A DNA stretch of 64,000 nucleotides from Protula sp. h YS-2021 (Eukaryota > Annelida > Polychaeta > Sabellida > Serpulidae). The stretch is taken from positions 6,587,625 through 6,651,624 of the forward strand of contig OX457034.1 of assembly GCA_949752745.1 (NCBI GenBank), read 5' to 3'. Shown here one piece after another: positions 53,516 through 61,789 of the stretch. Below the pieces are notes generated by a model, which was given only the letters and a program-made list of their open reading frames with translations, was not told the DNA's origin and made no database searches. The translations under genes and the position numbers were made by a program. Position 1 is the first letter of the stretch. Each line of letters opens with the position of its first letter.

Positions 53516-54192
53516 AATAAAATGCTGGAATTGCACCCCTTTTTGTACTTTCTATGTGTGTTTGTATGTAATGTGTGAGACTGGTAGACTCTTGATTTTG
53601 TTAACACAGTAATTCCCGAACGAAATATCAGATCAACTTCAGACTTGGTAGGATAATGCACGGTTCAAAATGTGTTTGGTGTGTATAAAGCGCAACGTGT
53701 AACCTCATATGACGTTTTTACGTGGTTGGATACTAGATTTTGTTAACAGCTTTAAACCTGGTGTGCTTATATGTTGGGTGTTTATCTGATATGTGGTGGA
53801 TAACGCATGACGTCTTATGACGCTCAAAACATGAAAAATGCGTCATCACTGTAACTGCAGAAAGAAATGGAGCAGATTCAAACTTATAGGATAGGATAAT
53901 ACCTTGGGTCGGTCCCACAGTTCGTGTTGTATTTGTATAGGATTAAGGTATTGCGTAACCCGACTTCTGGGCACATCAGATATATATTCAAATGTATTTA
54001 TGTAAGGTCGAAGTCTTGTCCTCCTTGCTACCCTGTGAGGCACTCCACATGTAAGGGTTAGAAGGAGGGCTGGAATGCCCCATTACAGTATAATGTGGCA
54101 GGGGGATCCCGATATGACCGTAGGAGTTGAAAGGGATCTAAAGAACAATACAATACAATTCTGAAATAGTACAAAATTTTATAATTTTTCAG
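53516..54192. other. Remainder of the third Tudor intron, no gene seen
   Basis: This is non-coding sequence with two weakly similar stretches: GATTTTGTTAACACAGTAATT near 53595 and AGATTTTGTTAACAGCTTTAA near 53733, each followed by a GATTCAAACTT/GATCAACTTCAGACTT-type box. They may be old repeat copies. The end of the interval, TAATTTTTCAG, is a good splice acceptor for the exon at 54193. The short ORFs here have no recognisable similarity. Confidence 0.5.
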
Positions 54193-54248
54193 ATGAAGGC
54201 TTAAATCTTAACGAATTCATCACTATGCTAGTCGAGCCAAATTGCCAG
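54193..54248 (+). CDS. Tudor-domain protein, exon c
   Basis: This small 56-nt exon has the acceptor TAATTTTTCAG (AG at 54191-54192) and a consensus donor CAG/GTATGAG at 54249. It enters with two bases that complete the phase-1 codon left by the exon ending at 52611, making an Asp codon, and leaves in phase 0. It encodes EGLNLNEFITMLVEPNCQ, plausible for the strand-helix segment that follows a Tudor core. The evidence is the matched phase and the good splice sites; the peptide itself is too short to assign to a family. Confidence 0.6.
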
Positions 54249-54587
54249 GTATGAGACAAGGTCCAAGGTTTAGTCAGCATCCAGTAGTAAACCAGAGTTT
54301 TGTACACCGGCGCGTAGTCCTAAAAAAAACCCGAGGATATAGTGTAGCAGTAATTGTTGATCATTGGTTGTCACAAAAGACGTTGTGTTTCATAACCTTC
54401 CTGATATTGTTTATTTAAATCTCGCGGGGCAATGTGTTAACATTTAGTCCTGGATTTGACCGTAGCCAGACCAGATTATAGTGCGTATGGTATACTTTAT
54501 ATTGTAAAAAACTAGAGCGAAAAATATTTACACTGCATATAAACCTAATATGTGAGAACGTTTCCAAAAAGAGTAGTTTTCTGCAAT

Positions 54588-54642
54588 CCCCCCCCCCCCC
54601 CCACCCCGCACACACACACACACACCACCACCACCACCACCA
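54588..54642. repeat. Compound microsatellite: C-run, (CA)n, (CCA)n
   Basis: A run of 15 C at 54588-54602 is followed by ACCCCGC, a (CA)n tract to about 54625 and a (CCA)n tract to 54642. It lies in the last Tudor intron, about 50 bp before its acceptor. Length polymorphism is expected. Confidence 0.95.
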
Positions 54643-54694
54643 GAAGAAAACAGGGAACAGAAAAAAATAATATCTTCTTTTTACTTTTTTGCAG

Positions 54695-54766
54695 ACAAGT
54701 CATGCAGGTGTCATAACGCTGGAAATTGTAGCAAGAGAAGCTGAGGAGGATTATCACGATGACTGA
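54695..54766 (+). CDS. Tudor-domain protein, terminal exon d with stop codon
   Basis: A strong acceptor (TTACTTTTTTGCAG, AG at 54693-54694) opens a phase-0 exon encoding TSHAGVITLEIVAREAEED and then YHDD, followed by TGA at 54764-54766. GVITLEIVA reads like a final beta strand; the acidic tail closes the protein. The four exons together give 137 codons ending at this stop, with every junction in phase. Only 20-odd bases of 3' UTR precede the repeat module that starts near 54786. No AATAAA is seen before it, so a poly(A) site, if the gene is expressed, would lie inside the repeats. Confidence 0.62.
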   Translation, partial: TSHAGVITLEIVAREAEEDYHDD

Positions 54767-54908
54767 CCGCATATCTCTCTCTTTTTAGCCCAGCTTACGT
54801 TATACGTAAAATTTAAAATGTATCTCCTTCTACATTTTTATCCGATGTCGTTCAATTTTGGTCTGAGGCACCCCCTAAGGGGTCGTGCATACGGCTTGTG
54901 CTTTTTAG

Positions 54909-54935
54909 CCCAGCTTACGTTACACGTAAGCTGGG
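54909..54935. other. 12-bp stem hairpin at the start of composite module copy 1
   Basis: CCCAGCTTACGT and ACGTAAGCTGGG form a perfect 12-bp inverted repeat around the 3-nt loop TAC. The same hairpin, with a 10-bp stem, begins copy 2 at 60463-60485, followed in both by GGTATTCCTATCGGTTTGCG. It probably marks an element end. Confidence 0.85.
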
Positions 54936-54976
54936 GTATTCCTATCGGTTTGCGGGTGGCATCCGTTAATTAATTT

Positions 54977-55050
<74 letters not shown>
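54977..55050. repeat. (GTTA)n microsatellite
   Basis: About 18 uninterrupted GTTA units directly follow the hairpin sequence. The equivalent tract in the second module (60517-60550) is shorter and has one GATA interruption. Confidence 0.97.
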
Positions 55051-55059
55051 GTTTATTTA

Positions 55060-55975
55060 GTAAACTTTGTTTCAAAATGCATCTCACCCTACAGTTTTGA
55101 TCCGATGTCATTTAGTTTTGGTATGAGGCATTCCTAAGCGGTTATGCATACGGCTTGTGCTTTTTTAGTCGATCGGGTGATTTTTGAATTTTTGAGGAAA
55201 TTTTGATGAAACAAATTTAAAATGTTTCCTACATTTTTTTTCCGATGTCGTTCATTTTAGGTATGACGCCCCTAAGGGGTCGTGCATACGGCTTGTGCTT
55301 TTTTAATCGATCAGACAATTTTTGTATTTTTGGGGAATTTTTTAAGAAAAATTTTCAAAAATAATTCAAATTGCATCTCCTCCTACATTTTAAACCGATA
55401 CCATATATTTTCGGTATGAGGTTCCCTAAGGGATAGTGCGAACGGCTTGTGATTTTCTAGTCGATCGGATAATTTTTAATTTTGAGGGAATTTTTGAGTA
55501 TTTTAAGTCGATCGGGTGATTTTTGAATTGTGATACCTTTGATACCTTGCAGAAAAAACTGAAAAATGCATTCCCTCCCAAAGTTTTTATCCGATTTAAT
55601 TTATATTTGGTATGAATCATTGCTAGGTGGGTCGGGCATACGACTCGTGCTTCTTGACTCGATTAGGTAATTTCTGATTTTTGTGGGTTATTTTTTAAGA
55701 AAATACCTCAAAATGCATCTTCTGCTACAGTTATGATCCGATATCATTTATCTGGGGTGTGAGGCATGCTTTGGGGATCTTGAATACGGCTTGTGCTTTT
55801 TGAGTCGATCAGATTATTTTTGAAGAAAAAATTCAAAATGCATTTCCTCCTACACTTTTTATCCGATTTCATTTATTTTTGGTGTGGGGCATCGTTAGGT
55901 GGGTCATGCATACGGCTTGTGCCTTTTGAGTGAATTGATAAACTTGTGAATTTTTTCGGAATTTTTGAAAAAAAA
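55060..55975. repeat. Diverged ~145-bp tandem array, copy 1 (six units)
   Basis: Each unit has AAAATGCAT, TCCTACA, GATCCGAT, TCATTTATTTTTGGT, TGAGGCAT, TCGTGCATACGGCTTGTGC and AGTCGATCGG boxes. The ACGGCTTGTG box (or a variant) is at about 55150, 55288, 55442, 55640, 55786 and 55912, so units vary from about 126 to 198 bp. The last three units have diagnostic variants that reappear in the same order in the array at 60557. No gene is supported. Confidence 0.85.
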
Positions 55976-55984
55976 ATGACATGC

Positions 55985-56645
55985 GAAACTGTCCAGAATG
56001 CAGACCTCGCATCAACGCACGCTAACCAAGCCTGTGCACTGGTCCAAAATGCGAAATGCGCATCAGCGCAAGTTAAATCAACATGCGCACTGGTCTAAAA
56101 TAAGAACCGCGCATTAACGCAAATTAAATAAACCTGCGCACTGGTTCAAAATAAGCAGCCCATATCAACACAAGTTAAATAAACATGCGCACTGGTCCCA
56201 AATGCGTACCTTGCATTAACGGAAGCTACATAAACATGCGCACTGGGCTGAAATGCAAACCGCTCATCAACGAAAGTTGAATAAATATGCGCAATAGTCC
56301 GAAATAAAAACCGAACATCAACACAAGTTAAACATGTTGAATGGTCCGAAATTATAACCGCGCATCAACCCAAGTTAAATTACATGGACACTGGTCCGAA
56401 ATGCGAACTGCGCAGCAATGCATGTTAAATAAAGATGCGCCCCAGTTCGAAATGCAAACCGCGCATCAATGCAAGTTAAATAAACATACGCACTGGTCCG
56501 AAATGCGAACAGAGCATAACGGCAAGTTAAATAAACATGCGCATTTTTCCGAAATGCAAACCGCACATCAACGCAAGTTAAATAAACATGCGCACTGGTC
56601 GAAAATGCAAACCCCGCAAAATAATACACACCAAAACATTAAAAC
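55985..56645. repeat. 51-bp minisatellite, copy 1 (~13 units)
   Basis: The unit is roughly AAATAAACATGCGCACTGG, TCCGAAATGCGAACCGCGC, ATCAACGCAAGTT. Because 51 is a multiple of three, open frames persist on both strands as a 17-residue repeat (HWSEMRT/HQRKLNK forward, CVDARFAFRTSAHVYLT reverse). These ORFs are by-products. Each intact unit contains AATAAA on the plus strand. Confidence 0.93.
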
Positions 56646-57090
56646 TTAAATAATGATGTTTTAGACGCAGCATTTTCTGGAAAACAAATCTTTGTATGTA
56701 TTTATTGGTCTATACTCGGGTCCGTTGCTAAATTAATTATTTAGCTAGTTCATTGCCATCTCAATTTTTAAGGGAAATTCCCTTGTTCATGCACACTGGA
56801 TTTGGTCTTATCGCTTTTCGTATGCTTGGGCTTTGTCCTTGGAGAAACTTGTACAGTGTGACTGCCACTTTTGGCAACCAGACAGGCTTATTCATAGATT
56901 CACTAGATCTCAGCTGGTCACAATGTCCGTAGACATTCTTGTTTGTTTTTCTTTATTTTTTATTTTTTATTATGGTAATATCGAATCAAAAATTGTTCAA
57001 ATTGGAGCAGTATTTCATAAAATATATAGTATTTTCCTCCGGACTGTAGTATGTCTATTTGATTTGAGTTTTGAGTGAGCTTAGCATATC
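56646..57090. other. Unique intergenic sequence, no gene seen
   Basis: AT-rich sequence with a T-rich tract near 56940-56985. The short forward ORFs (56833-57078) show no recognisable motif. I looked here for the N-terminal half of the serine protease found downstream (a WVLTAAHC-type His-box exon) and did not find it. Confidence 0.5.
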
Positions 57091-57104
57091 CTTACAGCTT
57101 ATCG

Positions 57105-57287
57105 TGCCTGGATGTTTTACAGCATTACAGCAAGCAGACGGTAAGCAGGAATGACATAGCACTGGTGTGTCTCGCTGAACCACTGGAGCGACCGCACACG
57201 TCCGCCTGGTCTGCTTGCCAGAGAACAGTCACCAGGTCACTGGCACAAACAGCCTAGAATGCTACATCACCGGCTGAGGACAAACGG
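57105..57287 (+). pseudogene. Chymotrypsin-like serine protease remnant, Asp-box to TGWG region
   Basis: In one frame the stretch encodes HYSKQTVSRNDIALVCLAEP; NDIAL is the hallmark around the catalytic Asp of S1 proteases. A frame change between about 57180 and 57205 leads to VRLVCLPENSHQ and then ECYITG-stop-GQTG in another frame. These match the family's V-x-P-V-C-L-P-E-N and E-C-Y-I-T-G-W-G-x-T-G, with TGA (57275-57277) exactly where the invariant Trp codon TGG should be. One frameshift and one nonsense change in an otherwise recognisable domain indicate a pseudogene. The exon may start at an acceptor TTTTACAG (57122) and end at GTACCT (57288). The N-terminal half with the catalytic His is not found upstream. 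Confidence 0.75.
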
Positions 57288-57648
57288 GTACCTGTCACAC
57301 TGTTTGGACTGTCTTGTTTTAGCCCCCAGAGGCTACTGTAGAAGGGGGAGTACAAGCGTAGGTGCTCTCCGTGAGTCTTTACGTCCGTCCATATATCACT
57401 GGCTCTTACTCCCGCCGCCATCTTGGATTTTCAATTCGGGTCAGGAGCTATACCCTCTACAATGGCTTGTTTCTCTGTACGCGGGAAATTATGTAAGCCA
57501 GAGGGTACCTCAGTCTCAAAGCAACATCTTCACAATATGGTTGCTACGAAAAATAGTTCATTTGGGGGAGGGGCACTATCTACAATTTGTGGTGGTGGTG
57601 TTGGTGATGCCATGTGTGTAGCTGTTTTGGTGATATTTGCGGTGTTGG

Positions 57649-57936
57649 TGACGTCATGTGTTTGTGCTTGAGTGACGTCATGGTGGCGTGACACGTTTTT
57701 TTGTCGCGGGTTATGTTGCCGGTGTATTTGGTTAGCGTCATGTGTCACGGTGACGTCACGTATTTGGGAGGCTTGCTGGGTGTATTGCAGACATGTACGG
57801 GAGCAAACACAGTGACGTCATGTATTTTAGGGGCTAGTTGGGTGTGTTTCAGACATGTACGGGAGCGAACACGGTGACGTCACGTATTTTGGGGGCTCAA
57901 AGGGTGTGTTGCAGACATGTACGGGAGCGAACACGG
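57649..57936. repeat. Three 62-bp tandem repeats with five TGACGTCA (CRE) sites
   Basis: Perfect TGACGTCA octamers lie at 57649, 57673, 57751, 57813 and 57875. The last three are exactly 62 bp apart and head three tandem copies (57751-57936) that share GCAGACATGTACGGGAGC (TTTCAGACATG in the middle copy). The octamer is the palindromic cAMP-response element bound by CREB/ATF proteins. It sits in the intron-like gap of the protease remnant. The interval 57288-57648 before it shows no recognised feature. Confidence 0.9.
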
Positions 57937-57942
57937 TGTCAG

Positions 57943-58165
57943 GCTACAGCAGGCCCGTGTACAGACCACCTATCGCGAGGTGTGCGAGGCCCACACGGGG
58001 GACATGCTGGACGCCCAGCTCACGTTCTGTATGGGAAATCCGACCAAATATGCCACAGCATGCACAGTGAATTATCTGTACCTTGCAGCTTAACAACACG
58101 ATGAGGGGCTGGCAGGTGGAGGGGGAGAGTGGGGCTAGTTTCAAAGTCTATGGACGCCTCTTGCT
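57943..58165 (+). pseudogene. Chymotrypsin-like serine protease remnant, C-terminal region
   Basis: After GGTGTCAG, the sequence encodes LQQARVQTTYREVCEAHTGD and then MLDAQLTFCMGNPTKYATAC. This follows the S1 pattern L-Q-Q-A-x-V...C...(M)-L/F-C-A-G-x-P...D-A-C that precedes the catalytic GDSGGP. What follows in that frame is TVNYLYLAA and stop (58091), with no GDSGGP. One frame over, CTLQLNNTMRGWQVEG resembles the segment after GDSGGPL (C...N-G-R-W-x-V-x-G). The serine motif is therefore lost or reduced to about 15 nt (58064-58078). The remnant continues the 57105-57287 part across about 650 bp and confirms that the gene is dead. The LQQA assignment is firmer than the final segment. Confidence 0.62.
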
Positions 58166-58169
58166 GCTC

Positions 58170-60458
58170 TACTTTGTGTGTCTCTTTTATTGTGTGCCTC
58201 TTTTATTACGCTACCTTGTGTGAGTGTTATCACGTTATTTTGTGTGGCTGTGTTATTGCGGTACTTTATGTATCTGTTTTATTACGCTACCTTGTGTGAG
58301 TGTTATCACGTTATTTTGTATGGCTGTGTTATTGCGCTACTTATGTATCTATTTTATTGCGATACTTTGTGTACCTGTTTTATTCTGGTACTTCCTGTGT
58401 CTGTTTTATTACGGTACTTTGTTTTCCTCATTTGTTGTTTTTTATCATGGTACTTTTTATACCGCTTTTATTGCGGTACTTTTTGTGCCTCTTTTATTGC
58501 GGTACATTGTCTATCTGTTTAATACGTTTCTTTGTGTACGTTACTGCACTTTGTGTGCCTCTTTTATTACGTACTTGGTGCATCCTTTGTAACTGTACTT
58601 TGTGTACCTCTTACTACGCTACTTAATGTGATTTACTACGATACTTGTGTACCTAATTTATCACGATACTTTGTGTGCGTCGTTTGTTACTACACTTTTC
58701 TTGAATCTTATATTATGGTACCTTCTGTGCCTTATTATTACTGTACTTTGTTTGCCTCTTTCATTGTAGTACTCAGTGTATTTCTTTTATTACGTTACTT
58801 TATATGCGGATTTTGTTGCTGGATTTTTTATGCCTCTTTCGAAACTGTACTTTCTGTGCCTCTTTTATTACGTACTTGGTGTGACTTGTTATGGTATTTG
58901 TATCCCTCTAATGTCACATCACATTTAATGCCTGTTATATCATGGGTATACTTTTTATGCCTCTTATATCACGGCAACTTTTGTGCCTCTTTTGTCACGA
59001 CACTTTTTATGCCACTTATGTCGCGGCAACTTTTGTGCCTCTTTTGTCACGGCACTTTTTATACCTTTTTTGTCACGAAACTTTTTATACCTTTTTTGTC
59101 ACAGCACTTTTTATGCCACTTATATCACGGCACTTTTTATGTCTCTTTTGTCACGGCACTTTTTGTGCCTCTGCTGTCATTGTATTTTTTATGCCTATTA
59201 TGTCACGACACTTTTTATACCTTTTTTGTCACGGCACTTTTTATGTCTCTTATGTCACGGCACTATTTATGGCTCTTGTGTCACGAAACTTTTTATGCCT
59301 CTTATGTCACGGCACTTTTTGTGTTTCTGTTGCCATTGTACTTTTTATTCCTCTAATGTCATGGAACTTTTTGTGCTTCTTTTGTCACGAAACTTTTTAT
59401 ACCTCGTATGTCACGGCACTTTCTATGCGTTTTTTGTTACGGCACTTTCCAATTTTTGTGCCTCATATTTCACGGGACTTTTTGTGTTTCTTCTGTCATT
59501 GTACTTCTTATGCCTCTTTTGTCACGGCACTGTTTATGCTTTTTTGTCACAGCACTTTTTATGCCTGTTATGTCTTGGCACTTTTTATGCCTCTTGTGTC
59601 ACGGCACTTTTTTTGTCACGCACTTTTTATGCCTCTTTTGTCACGGCACTTTTTATGCCTCTTGTGTCACGGCACTTTTTTTGTCACGCACTTTTTATGC
59701 CTCTTTTGTCACGGCACTTTTTGTGCCTCTTTTGTCACGGCACTTTTTATGCCTCATATGTCACGGCACTTTTTATGCCTCATATGTCACGGCACTTTTT
59801 ATGCCTCTTTTGTCACGGCACTTTTTGTGCCTCTTTTGTCACGGCACTTTTTATGCCTCTTTTGCCACAACATTTTTTATGCCTCATGTTACGACACTTT
59901 TTATGCCTCTTCTGTCACGACACTTTTTATGCATTTTTGTCACGACACTTTTTATGCCTCTTTTGTCACGGCACTTTTTGTGCCTCTTTTGTCACGGCAC
60001 TGTTTATGCTTTTTTGTCACAGCACTTTTTATGCCTCTTGTGTCACGGCACTTTTTTGTCACGCACTTTTTATGCCTCTTTTGTCACGGCACTTTTTGTG
60101 CCTTTTTTGTCACGACGTTTTTATGCCTCTTATGTCACGGCACTTTTTATGCATCTTCTGTCACTGTACTTTTTATACCTCTTATGTCACGAAACTTTTT
60201 ATGCCTCTTATGTCACGGCACTTTTTATGCCTCTTTTGTCACGGGACTTTTTATGTCTCTTATGTCACGGTACTTTTTATGCCTCTTTTGTCACGGCACT
60301 TTTTATGCCTCTTTTGTCACGGCACTTTTTATGTCTCTTATGTCACGGTACTTTTTATGCCTCTTTTGTCACGGCACTTTTTATGCCTCTTTTGTCACGG
60401 CACTTTTTATGCCTCTTTTGCCACGACATTTTTTATGCCTCATGTTACGACACTTTTT
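58170..60458. repeat. 26-bp minisatellite array, diverged on the left and homogeneous on the right
   Basis: The unit is ACTTTTTATGCCTCTTTTGT plus CACGGC (26 bp), repeated for nearly 2.3 kb. Left-hand copies (58170-58900) are diverged and carry ATTACGGTAC in place of GTCACGGCAC; copies from about 58940 on are much more alike. Local duplications with shortened units occur (ACTTTTTTTGTCACGCAC near 59605 and 59675; GCACTGTTTATGCTTTTTTG near 59527 and 59997). Since 26 is not a multiple of three and the unit has no stop in any forward frame, all three frames stay open (274, 350, 512 and 527 codons), all with the same 26-residue hydrophobic repeat. These are not genes. Confidence 0.95.
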
Positions 60459-60462
60459 AACA

Positions 60463-60485
60463 CAGCTTACGTTACACGTAAGCTG
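60463..60485. other. 10-bp stem hairpin at the start of composite module copy 2
   Basis: CAGCTTACGT and ACGTAAGCTG pair perfectly around TAC. The flanking base pairs present in copy 1 are lost here (AACA versus AGCC before the stem), which places the shared boundary at about the first C of CAGCTTACGT. Confidence 0.85.
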
Positions 60486-60516
60486 GGGTATTCCTATCGG
60501 TTTGCGGGTGGTGTCC

Positions 60517-60550
60517 GTTAGTTAGTTAGATAGTTAGTTAGTTAGTTAGT
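60517..60550. repeat. (GTTA)n microsatellite, copy 2
   Basis: About eight GTTA units with one GATA interruption, in the same position relative to the hairpin as the longer tract at 54977. Confidence 0.92.
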
Positions 60551-60556
60551 TGTTTA

Positions 60557-61203
60557 TTTAGTAAACTTTGGTTCAAAATGCATCTCCTCCTACAATTTTG
60601 ATTCGATGTCATTTATTTTTGGTGTGAGGCATCCCTAAGGGGTCGTGCATACGGCTTGTGCTTTTCTAGTCGATCGGGTGATTTTTGAATTTTTGGCGAA
60701 TTTTTAAAGAAAAAATTTTAAAATGTATCTCCTCCTACATTTTTGACCGGATGTGATTTATTTTTGGTATGAGGCACCCCTAAAGTGTCGTGCATACGGC
60801 TTGTGCTTTTTTTAGTCGATCGGGCAATTTTTGTATTTTTGGGGAATTTTTTAAGCAAAATTTTAGAAAATAATTCAAAATGCATCTACTCCTACAATTT
60901 TGATTCGATGTCATTTATTTTTGGTGTGAGGCATCCCTAAGGGGTCGTGCATACGGCTTGTGCTTTTCTAGTCGATCGGGTGATTTTTGAATTTTTGGGG
61001 AATTTTTGAAGAAAAAAAATTTAGAATGTATCTCGTCCTACATTTTTGATCCGAAACCTCTCAAAGATCCGATGACCCTAAAAGGTCGTGCATACGGCTT
61101 GTGCTGTTTAGTCGATCGGACAATTTTTGTATTTTTAGGGAGCTTTTGAAGAAAAAAAACTTCAAAATGTATTTTCCCCTACAGTTTTGATCTATCTCTC
61201 TCT

Positions 61204-61253
<50 letters not shown>

Positions 61254-61775
61254 GTTTGAGGCATCCCTAAGGGGTTGAGCATACGGCTTGCGCTTTTTAG
61301 TCGATCCGACAATTTCTGTATTTTTAGGGAATTTTTGAAGAAAAACTTCAAATGCATTTCCTCCTACAGTTTTAATCCGATTTCATTTATTTTTGGTATG
61401 AGGCATCGTTAGGTGGGTCGGGCATACGGCTTGTGCTATTTGACTCGACTTGGGAATTCTTGATTTCGATAGGGAATTTTTGATGAAAATACCACAAAAT
61501 GCATCTTCTCCTGCAGTTTTGATCAGACATCATTTATTTCGGGGCTGAGGCATGCTTAGGGTGTCGTGAATACGGCCTGTGCTTTTCGAGTCGATCAGAA
61601 TTTTTGGGGAATTTTTGAATAAAAAAACTTCAAAATGCATTTCCTCCTACTGTTTTTATCAGATTTCATTTATTTTTGATACAAGCCGACTTTAGGGGGT
61701 CATGCATACGGCTTGTGCTTTTTGAGTGAATTGGAAAACTTTTGAATTTTTTTCGGAATTAAAAAAAAAATAAAT
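60557..61775. repeat. ~145-bp tandem array, copy 2 (eight units)
   Basis: ACGGCTTGTG-type boxes fall at about 60651, 60796, 60953, 61094, 61283, 61426, 61572 and 61708. Units at 60576 and 60878 are nearly identical and two units (302 bp) apart, an internal dimer duplication. The last three units match the last three of copy 1 by shared variants: AGGTGGGTCGGGCATACG followed by TTGACTCGA, then TGAATACGGC followed by CGAGTCGATCAG, then CATGCATACGGCTTGTGC followed by TTTGAGTGAATTG. The short ORF at 61061-61357 is only low-complexity lysine coding opposite the poly-T. Confidence 0.87.
61192..61252. repeat. (TC)n plus T46 homopolymer
   Basis: CTATCTCTCTCTCTC runs into about 46 consecutive T (61207-61252) inside one unit of the 145-bp array, which is lengthened accordingly. 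It may be a true expansion or a sequencing artefact; its length should not be trusted. Confidence 0.9.
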
Positions 61776-61789
61776 GAATCTTGTCCTGC

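Larger units (their letters stand above)
54786..56645. mobile_element. Composite repeat module, copy 1 (hairpin + GTTA microsatellite + ~145-bp units + 51-bp minisatellite)
   Basis: The order of parts here is the same as in the module that starts at 60463. First comes the hairpin with TACACGTAAGCTGGGGTATT, then the GTTA microsatellite, then a diverged array of units of about 145 bp, and finally a 51-bp minisatellite. A partial start (CCCAGCTTACGTTATACGTA at 54789) precedes the full hairpin by exactly 120 bp. No transposase or reverse transcriptase is visible, so calling it a non-autonomous mobile element is inference. Elements with internal tandem cores, such as the pearl/Helitron-like elements of bivalves, are the nearest known analogy. 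Confidence 0.6.

Noticed and set aside
54977..55050. Telomere-like repeat
   Set aside because: The unit is GTTA (4 bp), not TTAGGG or TTAGG, and lies inside a dispersed module.
56833..57078. 81-codon ORF as the N-terminal half of the protease or another gene
   Set aside because: No AAHC-type His box, no CGG motif and low-complexity T-rich coding at its end; no family similarity recognised.
57123..57150. Donor GTAAGC at 57141 as the end of a very short exon
   Set aside because: Reading through it gives HYSKQTVSRNDIAL, which matches the serine-protease pattern continuously, so the donor-like string is coincidental.
58064..58086. 22-bp intron (GTGAAT to TTGCAG) joining ATAC to LNNTMRGW
   Set aside because: It is far too short for a spliceosomal intron in animals; a deletion or degraded GDSGGP segment explains it better.
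58532..60525. Long ORFs of 274-527 codons as membrane-protein genes
   Set aside because: All three forward frames are open with the same repeat peptide because of the 26-bp stop-free unit; no start context, domain or splice structure supports a gene.
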